A stretch of DNA of 64,000 nt from Chersky-299 sp963749535 (GTDB taxonomy: Bacteria > Actinomycetota > Thermoleophilia > RBG-16-64-13): positions 1-64,000 of the forward strand of contig CAVVNF010000028.1 of NCBI GenBank assembly GCA_963749535.1, in the 5' to 3' direction. The notes below the pieces were generated by a model, which worked only from the letters and a program-made list of their open reading frames with translations, searched no databases and had not been told where the DNA came from. This document shows, one piece after another, positions 58,096 through 64,000 of this stretch; the stretch's first letter is position 1; each line of letters begins with the position of its first letter. A program made the position numbers and the translations under genes.

Positions 58096-60285
58096 TCACT
58101 GCGTCCCCGAAGGCGCGGCCTGCCGCTGATCGGCGGCCGAAGCACCTTCCAAGGCCTCGTCGAGTATTTCCGCGATATCGCGAACTCGTAGCTGCTCGTC
58201 AAGTCCTTCGTGTTTCACCCCGTCGTCGAGCATGATCTTGCAGAACGGGCAGGCAGTGCCCACCACCTGTGCGCCGGTCGCTGCCATCTCCCGGATACGC
58301 AAGAATTCGATAGGCTCTCCGATCTTTATCTCACTCCACATGCGGCCCCCTCCTCCGCCGCAACAGAAGCCGTCGCGGCCGTGGCGCTCGGGCTCCCTCA
58401 AAGCCGCGCCGGTCTCGGCGAGCAGGTCGCGGGGCTGCTGATAGATGTCGTTGTAGCGCCCCAGGTAGCAGGAGTCGTGATACGCCACCGTCAGACCGGC
58501 GGTCGGGGTGAGCGGCAGGCGACCACTCGACACCAGCTCAAGCAGCAGTTCAGTGTGATGAACCACCTTCCAGTCGGCGCCCATCTGGGGATAGTCGTTA
58601 CGGAAGGTGTTGTAACAATGGGGACACTGCGTGAGGATCGCGCGGAAGCGGTATTTGTCGATGGTCTCCTTCAAGGACGCCGCCCCCACCTGGAAGAGCA
58701 TCTCCTCCCCCATCCGGCGGCCGGCCTCGCAGTTACAGGTTTCTTCCTCTCCGAGGACGGCGTAAGATACCCCGGCCCGATTAAGTAGGCGCACGATCGC
58801 TCTGGTCACATTCTGCGAGCGCGGATCGTAGCTCCCCGCGCAGCCGACGAAGAAGAGATAGTCGACGGGTCGGGGCTCGGCGCTGCCGGGTAGGTCGGCG
58901 TCGAGAAGTGGTTGCGCACCGTCGGGCAGTTCGGCCGTGCCCGATAGCCCGGCGTTGCCGGATGGCTTCGGGGCCTCAGATGGCTTGGCGTCGCCCTGAA
59001 TCTCCGCAAACACCGGTACCGCCACATCGAAGCCTTCGGTCCACGCCATGCGATCCTTCTGCTTCAACTGCCACGGGTTCCCGCGCATGCCCATGGACTC
59101 GAGGGCTTTGGCCGCACTGCCGCTCAGCCGACCTTCGTTGGTGAGGTGACGCCGGATCTCGAGCACTTTGTCGAGTTGGTTGATGGCCACCGGACAGTGT
59201 TCCACGCAACTTCTGCATGTGGTGCAACTCCAGATCTCGTCGTCTTCGATAAGGTCCAGCACGTCGGGAGTCTCGCGCGGGGCACGAGATCCCGGGACAA
59301 GTTGGCGGGTGGCTTCGGCAGTCTTCTGCTGCAGTACCTGCCGGCTCTTGAGGACGATCATTTTGGGATTCAGAGGCTTGCCGGAAGCCGTGGCCGGACA
59401 GACCTCTTGGCACCGACCGCAGTGGGTGCAGGCGTCCAGGTCCTCGAGATCCGGCCATGAGTAAGCGGCGATCGTCCCCACGCCTAAGCTCTCCACTTCC
59501 TCGATGTCGGGGACGAAGGTCATCGAGCCTTTCGGGCGCCGGTCGCGCAGGAAGACATTGGTAGGAGCAGTGAAGACGTGCAGGAACTTGGTGAAGCCGA
59601 GCGCTCCGATAAAGCCGAGGGCGAGCAGCATGTGAAAGACCCAAAGGTACCGGTAAAACGTGGTGGCGCCGCCCACGCTGGCTATGTTCGCGAGGCCTTT
59701 GCCCACTCCATAGCCCACGAAGCTCGCGACTCTCTCGTAGTGGGGAAAACCGGACACGTAGATGCGGGCACCTTCGAGGAGGAAACCTGTTACCCCGATC
59801 ACGAACAGCAGGATCAAAGGATAATGGTCGTACCAGGTGCGCTCGAGCTTAGCCGGTCTCTGTATGTAGCGTCGCACTGCGGCCAGGATGACACCGATCA
59901 GAAGCGCCAGCCCTCCGATCTCCATCATGAAGCTGAACCCGAGATAGAAACGGCCCGTGAAGAAGTGCAGGCCAAAGTCGATGGCGAAGATAAGGATGAT
60001 GGTACCGATGAACAGGACCGTGAAGCCCCAGAAGATCGATAGGTGCATGATCCCCGCGTAACGGTCCTCGAGGATGGCCTTCTGCAGGAGACCGTTCACA
60101 ACGAAGTCCCGCGCGCGGCTCGCTATGTGGTCGGTACGTTTGGCCGGCGCCGGCTGCGCCTTTCTGTAAATCCAGACACGGCGAGCCAGGTACCCTATGA
60201 CCGACAGGACCGCGACGGCAGCCCCCGCGTACATGACGATCTCTGCCCAATGGGGCACGTTCCATAGGAGCTGTCGCGTTTCCAC
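58096..60285 (-). CDS. membrane-bound Fe-S oxidoreductase (Etf:quinone oxidoreductase-like)
   Basis: A 729-aa fusion. The N-terminal 260 residues contain about six membrane helices of the nitrate reductase gamma/NarI type, with histidines for heme b. Next are two 4Fe-4S motifs, CTHCGRCQEVCP and CTTCRSCVEHCP, and then two CCG-type domains (CAGSYDPRSQ, CHDSCYLGRY, CCGGGGGRMW) as in HdrD and GlpC. This architecture is found next to etfBA in fatty-acid-oxidising anaerobes (EMO, Swol_0698-like), where it passes electrons from EtfAB to menaquinone. The GTG at 60285 follows AGGACGG. It lies nine bases after etfA. Confidence 0.88.
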   Translation of the reverse strand: METRQLLWNVPHWAEIVMYAGAAVAVLSVIGYLARRVWIYRKAQPAPAKRTDHIASRARDFVVNGLLQKAILEDRYAGIMHLSIFWGFTVLFIGTIILIFAIDFGLHFFTGRFYLGFSFMMEIGGLALLIGVILAAVRRYIQRPAKLERTWYDHYPLILLFVIGVTGFLLEGARIYVSGFPHYERVASFVGYGVGKGLANIASVGGATTFYRYLWVFHMLLALGFIGALGFTKFLHVFTAPTNVFLRDRRPKGSMTFVPDIEEVESLGVGTIAAYSWPDLEDLDACTHCGRCQEVCPATASGKPLNPKMIVLKSRQVLQQKTAEATRQLVPGSRAPRETPDVLDLIEDDEIWSCTTCRSCVEHCPVAINQLDKVLEIRRHLTNEGRLSGSAAKALESMGMRGNPWQLKQKDRMAWTEGFDVAVPVFAEIQGDAKPSEAPKPSGNAGLSGTAELPDGAQPLLDADLPGSAEPRPVDYLFFVGCAGSYDPRSQNVTRAIVRLLNRAGVSYAVLGEEETCNCEAGRRMGEEMLFQVGAASLKETIDKYRFRAILTQCPHCYNTFRNDYPQMGADWKVVHHTELLLELVSSGRLPLTPTAGLTVAYHDSCYLGRYNDIYQQPRDLLAETGAALREPERHGRDGFCCGGGGGRMWSEIKIGEPIEFLRIREMAATGAQVVGTACPFCKIMLDDGVKHEGLDEQLRVRDIAEILDEALEGASAADQRQAAPSGTQ

Positions 60286-60294
60286 TTTGCCGTC

Positions 60295-61284
60295 CTAGGA
60301 CGATGCCTTGCGCCGACGGATCTCCTCTGTGAGTGCGGGCACCACCGTGTGCAGGTCTCCTACCAAGCCGAAATCCGCGAAGGAGAAGATGGGGGCGTCT
60401 GGGTCTTTGTTGATGGCCACGATGTAGTCGGAGGTCTGCATGCCCGCCCGGTGCTGGATGGACCCGGAGATGCCACAGGCGATGTACAGCCTGGGCGAGA
60501 CGGTCTTCCCGGTCTGCCCCACCTGGGACTGATGAGGCTTCCATCCGGAGTCCACGGCCGCCCGGCTGGCCCCGACCGCCGCTCCGAGCTCGTCGGCAAG
60601 CGCCTGGATGATGCCGAAGGCCTCGGCACCGCCAAGGCCACGGCCGCCGGATACGATGATCGCAGCCTCCTCGAGACTGACGATACCGGCGTTCTCGCAG
60701 ACGACTTCTATGATGTTCGCAAGAAGACCCCAGGGCCCGAAGTCGACCGATAGGGGTATGAGGTCAGGACTCGCCGCCGCCTCCTCGCGGGCGAACATGT
60801 TCGACCGCACAGTCGCGAGCACCGGCTTGGAGACGGCCTCCTTCTCAACGATCACGCCGCCACCGAAGCACGGGTGGGTGGCGATCACCCGGCCATCCGC
60901 CGCTTCCAGGCCCGTGATATCCGCCAAGAGACCTACGCCCAACCGAGTGGCACACGCAGAAGCCATGTCCCGGCCCTCCGAGGAGCCGGCAAAAAGGACC
61001 AACGCCGGAGCAGCGGCCGTAATAGCCGCCATCGCCCCGTCGGTGAAGGGGCCAGGTCGGAACACCGCGAGCTCGGGGCTCTCGATCAGATAGACTCGCT
61101 CAGCGCCGTAGCGGGCGGCCGCGTCCACGAATGGCCCTGCCTCCGCGGCCATGATCGCGACGCTCACGGGTCCGCCTATGGTCCCGGCAAGGGCGTGAGC
61201 CCGAGTAATGCTTTCCAACGTGACATTGGCAAGCTTCCCTTGCCTGGGCTCGGCTACAACTAGGATGCCACTCTCATTGCTCAC
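60295..61284 (-). CDS. etfA: electron transfer flavoprotein alpha subunit
   Basis: A 329-aa Etf alpha subunit, which binds FAD and accepts electrons from acyl-CoA dehydrogenases. The C-terminal FAD domain has VSGGRGLGGAEAFGI, VGASRAAVDSGW, QVGQTGKTVSPRLYIACGIS, then HRAGMQTSDYIVAINKDPDAPIFS. The GTG at 61284 has GGGAGA upstream. It follows etfB by 70 bases and precedes the Fe-S quinone oxidoreductase by nine, forming one operon. Confidence 0.95.
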   Translation of the reverse strand: MSNESGILVVAEPRQGKLANVTLESITRAHALAGTIGGPVSVAIMAAEAGPFVDAAARYGAERVYLIESPELAVFRPGPFTDGAMAAITAAAPALVLFAGSSEGRDMASACATRLGVGLLADITGLEAADGRVIATHPCFGGGVIVEKEAVSKPVLATVRSNMFAREEAAASPDLIPLSVDFGPWGLLANIIEVVCENAGIVSLEEAAIIVSGGRGLGGAEAFGIIQALADELGAAVGASRAAVDSGWKPHQSQVGQTGKTVSPRLYIACGISGSIQHRAGMQTSDYIVAINKDPDAPIFSFADFGLVGDLHTVVPALTEEIRRRKASS

Positions 61285-61354
61285 GGATCTATCTCCCATA
61301 CCACGTCGGTCTCCAGTCGGCCACGAAACCCGTCTTGTCTCCGCTCAAGCACCG

Positions 61355-62131
61355 CTAGATGAGCTTTTCACTCGCCAAGAAATCGGCGATCCGCTGGGCG
61401 CCCCCGCCGTCATCCTCGACCTTCACCCCCGCCTTTCGCGGCTCGGGCGAACGGCCCGAGAGAACGCGAGTCTTGGCACCGGACAGTCCGACCTGCGCCG
61501 GATCCAGTCCCGCGGCGGCGGCGTCTCTCACTTCCAGAGGCTTCTTCTTCGCGCTCATGATGCCCTTCATCGAAGGGTAACGAGGCTCGTTGATGCCCTT
61601 CACGACAGAGAGAACGGCAGGAGCGGGGCATTCGTACACGACGTAGCCCTCTTCTGTCTCGCGATGGACCACAAGCGTGGAGTCGCGCACTTCCACTTTC
61701 GACAAAGAGGAGAGCAAAGGCAGGTCAAGGCGGTCGGCGACGGCCGCGGGCACGCAGCCGGTCTCACCGTCGGTGGACCGCATTCCGAAAAGGACAAGGT
61801 CATGATCGAGGGTCTTGAGCGCTTCGGCCAGGACATACGCCGTACTCTGCAAGTCCGAGCCGGCCAAAGCGGCGTCGCTGACCATCAACGCGCGATCGGC
61901 GCCCATGGCCAGGGCTTTGAGCACAGCATCGGTCGCCGTCTCGGGCCCCATGCACAGCACGGTGACCTCGCCGCCGTGAGCCTCCCTAATACGCAACGCT
62001 TCCTCCACCGCGTACTCGTCGTACGGGTTGAGGATGCAATCTACGCTACGATCCAGACGCCAAGAGACGGGGTCGAGTCTCTTCTCGGCCTCTGTGTCAA
62101 CCACCTGCTTCACGCATACCGCGATATTCAC
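61355..62131 (-). CDS. etfB: electron transfer flavoprotein beta subunit
   Basis: A 258-aa Etf beta subunit. It begins MNIAVCVKQVVDTEAEKRLD, has NPYDEYAVEEALRI and GMRSTDGETGCVPAAVADRL, and ends in a short helix-rich tail. Together with EtfA it carries electrons from acyl-CoA dehydrogenation. The GTG at 62131 follows GGAAGGGAAG. The promoter region shares an element with the acyl-CoA dehydrogenase. Confidence 0.95.
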   Translation of the reverse strand: MNIAVCVKQVVDTEAEKRLDPVSWRLDRSVDCILNPYDEYAVEEALRIREAHGGEVTVLCMGPETATDAVLKALAMGADRALMVSDAALAGSDLQSTAYVLAEALKTLDHDLVLFGMRSTDGETGCVPAAVADRLDLPLLSSLSKVEVRDSTLVVHRETEEGYVVYECPAPAVLSVVKGINEPRYPSMKGIMSAKKKPLEVRDAAAAGLDPAQVGLSGAKTRVLSGRSPEPRKAGVKVEDDGGGAQRIADFLASEKLI

Positions 62132-62187
62132 TGGGCTTCCCTTCCTTCACAAGGCGACCTCCGACCGTGCCGCACGTTGGGGCCGGC

Positions 62188-62277
62188 CGCTACATCATAA
62201 TCCGACAGAGCGGTGTGGCCACCTCTTCTACGTAACTTTTCATGGCTGCTGCGAAGTATTACGATGACGTATAGATG
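62188..62277 (-). promoter_or_regulatory. etfB promoter copy of a 90-bp duplicated control element
   Basis: Read on the minus strand, this 90-base segment matches 63224-63313 without gaps at about 72 positions. It contains the palindrome TACG-N4-CGTA (62260-62271) and, toward etfB, a conserved CTGTCGGATTAT block with TATGAT at the place expected for a -10 box, 63 bases before the etfB start. The lysR start codon lies inside its outer end. Confidence 0.75.
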
Positions 62278-63174
62278 GAACTGGATCTCCTCAAATCCTT
62301 CTTGGCCGTTGCGGAGGCCCGCAGCTTCAGCCGGGCCGCGCGGTCCATGCACTCCACCCAGCCCACGCTCAGCCGACAGATCGCCCGCCTCGAAGCGGAA
62401 CTGGGCACGCCGCTGTTCGAGCGGTATGGAAGACACGTAGAGTGCACGGCCAGTGGGCAACTCCTGCTGCCGCTGGCTCAGGCGATCGTCACCCGCACCG
62501 ACGAGGCCGTCAGCCTCATCCGCGAGCAGGCGAGAGCCGGTCCGAGTACCGTGCGATTCGGCGCCGTCGGAAACGTGTTCGCCCTCTTGCTTACTCCGAT
62601 TCTGGTCTCGTTCCTCGCAGCCAATCCCAGCGTGAGCGTGGAGCTCATCGAGAAAGACGACGCGCAGCTGGAAGAAGGCGTCATCTCCGGAGAGTTGGAT
62701 TGCGCCGTAATGACGCCGTGGCGGTCGACGCGGACTGCCAGTCAATTCTTGGTGGCGGAGGAGATATTCCTGGTGGTGCCTCGCGACCACGCGCTTGCGA
62801 GCCATTCCGCTATCGCCTTCAGCATGCTTGCGAAGGAGTCCATACTGCTTCCCCGAGCCACCATGAACGCGGGGAACATAGTTGCCGATGCCCTGCGCCG
62901 GGCGGGCTTCGAGCCCAGATTGTCCTACCGAGCGAACTATCCCGAGTTGATCAAAGCCTTCGTCAGGAAAGGTCTGGGCGTAGCGCCGATGCCTAAGATG
63001 CTGGTGGCCCCCGAGACGCTCGAGGGGCTCGTGGCCATTCCTTTCCAGGAGCCGTTGACCCGGGATCTCCACCTCATCTATCCACGAGACCGCCCGCTGC
63101 CGGCGGCGGCGCGAGCCCTTATGGTGCACGTCCGGGCCGGCGTTTCCAACCGTGGAGGAAGCCTCCAGGCTTAG
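62275..63174 (+). CDS. LysR-type transcriptional regulator
   Basis: A 299-aa LysR regulator. The N-terminal winged helix is LLKSFLAVAEARSFSRAARSM then STQPTLSRQIARLEAELGTPLFER, followed by the substrate domain from about residue 90. It has no clear ribosome site; its ATG lies inside the control element that also faces etfB. It is divergent from etfBA and upstream of the acyl-CoA dehydrogenase, and is the natural candidate to bind both copies of the element. The ligand is unknown; an acyl-CoA or carboxylate is likely. Confidence 0.9.
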   Translation: MELDLLKSFLAVAEARSFSRAARSMHSTQPTLSRQIARLEAELGTPLFERYGRHVECTASGQLLLPLAQAIVTRTDEAVSLIREQARAGPSTVRFGAVGNVFALLLTPILVSFLAANPSVSVELIEKDDAQLEEGVISGELDCAVMTPWRSTRTASQFLVAEEIFLVVPRDHALASHSAIAFSMLAKESILLPRATMNAGNIVADALRRAGFEPRLSYRANYPELIKAFVRKGLGVAPMPKMLVAPETLEGLVAIPFQEPLTRDLHLIYPRDRPLPAAARALMVHVRAGVSNRGGSLQA

Positions 63175-63223
63175 AGCTCGAGCACCGGCCGCGGCGGTGG
63201 CTTGCTCACCGGTGTCTCCTCTT

Positions 63224-63313
63224 CATCTATACGTCGTCGTAATACTTTGCGCCAGCCATGAAAAGTTGCGTCGAATGGCCGGGTTCGCCTCGCTGTCGGA
63301 TTATCATGTAACG
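63224..63313 (+). promoter_or_regulatory. acyl-CoA dehydrogenase promoter copy of the 90-bp control element
   Basis: Ungapped match to the inverted copy at 62188-62277. It contains TACG-N4-CGTA at 63230-63241, a conserved block around CCATGAAAAGTT, a variable 20-base spacer, and CTGTCGGATTAT with TATCAT at 63302-63307 as a likely -10. No -35 hexamer is evident, as expected for an activator-dependent promoter. The start codon of the dehydrogenase is 100 bases downstream. Confidence 0.75.
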
Positions 63314-63412
63314 AACTCGGAGTACGGGCACCGCGCGCAGCGTGGGAGCGCCGGCGGTTCCGAAGATCGATATGAGCAGCATACGAATGCACGTGAGCGG
63401 GAAGGGACACCT

Positions 63413-64000
63413 ATGGACTTCAGATTGACTGACGAACAGGAAATGACGCGCGACATGGTTCGCGAGTTTGCGCAAGAAGAAGTGAAGACCGTCGCGATGG
63501 CACTCGACGCGCAGAAGGACCCGAAAGACTGCATCCCGTGGGATCTGATCAAGAAGGCCTCCAAGTTGGGCCTGAGGACCGCGGCGATCCCGGAGAAGTT
63601 CGGGGGCGAGGGAGCGGACTATCTCACGCTGGCGCTCATACTGGAGGAACTCGGGGCGGCCGACCAGGGCTTCGCCAGCATCATCAGGGGATGCTATACC
63701 GAATCCCCCAGGCTGATAGCCGAGTTGAGCGACGAACAACGGGACGAGTGGCTGCCGAAGTTCCTGGCGGACGACCTGTTCCTGCTGGGACTGGCCCGCA
63801 CGGAGCCGGACGCTGGCACCGATTCTCACTACCTCTATGATGAGCCCGGGGCCTCCATACGCACCTTCGCCGAAAAGCGCGGCGACGAGTACGTGATCAA
63901 CGGGAGCAAGCACTTCATCTCGAGCGGAGGAGTGGCCAAGCTCTATTTCCTCTACGCAAGAACGGACAAAAAGGGACCGATATCCACAAGTCTGAGCCTA
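63413..64000 (+). CDS. acyl-CoA dehydrogenase (partial, 5' end)
   Basis: The first 196 codons of an acyl-CoA dehydrogenase, cut by the window edge. The N-terminal helices MDFRLTDEQEMTRDMVREFA and the segment EKFGGEGADYLTLALILEEL are typical. LARTEPDAGTDS contains the FAD/substrate-contact motif. The catalytic glutamate lies beyond the window. The ATG follows GAAGGGA. It is the probable electron donor to EtfAB, whose operon shares its control element. Confidence 0.92.
   Translation, partial: MDFRLTDEQEMTRDMVREFAQEEVKTVAMALDAQKDPKDCIPWDLIKKASKLGLRTAAIPEKFGGEGADYLTLALILEELGAADQGFASIIRGCYTESPRLIAELSDEQRDEWLPKFLADDLFLLGLARTEPDAGTDSHYLYDEPGASIRTFAEKRGDEYVINGSKHFISSGGVAKLYFLYARTDKKGPISTSLSL

Noticed and set aside
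62188..63313. Insertion sequence with terminal inverted repeats around lysR
   Set aside because: The inverted copies lie in promoter regions, keep -10-like boxes at matching places, lack target duplications, and enclose a regulator rather than a transposase.
63227..63913. 228-codon minus-strand open frame at the window end
   Set aside because: It is opposite the acyl-CoA dehydrogenase, which has the LARTEPDAGTDS motif and a ribosome site.
1..64000. CRISPR array, phage or plasmid module
   Set aside because: No regularly spaced repeats, integrase, capsid, replication or toxin-antitoxin genes were seen on either strand.

Overview
This window is a GC-rich stretch of an actinobacterial-looking chromosome. 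The evidence is two Tat-exported lipoproteins with long Thr/Ala-rich linkers, a Ku plus LigD end-joining pair, and frequent GTG/TTG starts behind strong AGGAG-type ribosome sites. Metabolism looks anaerobic or facultative: a tungsten-type aldehyde oxidoreductase (AOR), EtfAB with a membrane Fe-S quinone reductase, a rubredoxin, and LarA-like racemases. No rRNA, tRNA, transposase, phage gene or CRISPR array was seen. The lineage is an inference; a deep-branching Actinomycetota from an anoxic habitat fits best.

Layout. (1) 1-5495, plus strand: CoA-transferase subunit A, 3-hydroxyacyl-CoA dehydrogenase, DUF362 protein, cyclase-family hydrolase, a DUF3870-like protein and a nitrilase-family amidohydrolase. 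(2) 5655-11167, minus strand: DUF2284 protein, adenine-deaminase-like hydrolase, creatininase-family hydrolase, MFS transporter and FMN reductase preceded by an 11-codon leader ORF. (3) 11535-20119: a giant cyclic beta-glucan synthase (ndvB) gene broken by about 30 frame changes and two in-frame TAG codons. (4) 20541-31899: rubredoxin, then a minus-strand catabolic set (HOT-type alcohol dehydrogenase, EamA exporter, LarA-like protein, CocE-type hydrolase with one frameshift, carboxymuconolactone decarboxylase-like protein), a second CocE-type hydrolase, an orphan ABC substrate-binding lipoprotein and a divergent TetR regulator with a palindromic operator. (5) 32053-38414: truncated molybdenum hydroxylase, creatinase/M24-like protein, a shattered transglutaminase-like gene and a phosphoglucomutase with one frameshift. 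(6) 38675-47391: aldo/keto reductase, WG-repeat protein, trypsin-like protease, TSUP exporter, Ku, a frameshifted LigD, an RRM protein and a short lipoprotein ORF. (7) 47477-53603: a minus-strand five-gene operon of TPP-dependent 2-oxoacid decarboxylase, ketopantoate-reductase-like dehydrogenase, AOR, MoaD-like protein and LarA-like racemase, followed upstream by a second orphan binding lipoprotein and an IclR regulator. (8) 56887-64000: iron alcohol dehydrogenase, the EtfBA/Fe-S quinone oxidoreductase operon, a LysR regulator, and the start of an acyl-CoA dehydrogenase.

Two results stand out. The 47-53 kb operon reads as a complete route from a 2-hydroxyacid to a carboxylic acid: racemise, oxidise to the 2-oxoacid, decarboxylate to the aldehyde, then oxidise by AOR with its own MoaD-like factor. 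The lysR gene at 62.3-63.2 kb is bracketed by two inverted, ungapped 90-bp copies of one promoter/operator element. One copy faces etfBA and the other faces the acyl-CoA dehydrogenase, so an electron-transfer operon and its likely donor dehydrogenase appear to be wired to the same regulator.

The window also has a pronounced pattern of broken genes. Most frameshifts I could resolve are single-base gains, often in runs of C or G, and they are confined to a handful of genes (ndvB, ligD, the transglutaminase-like gene, pgm, the Mo hydroxylase, the protease leader). Neighbouring genes are intact.
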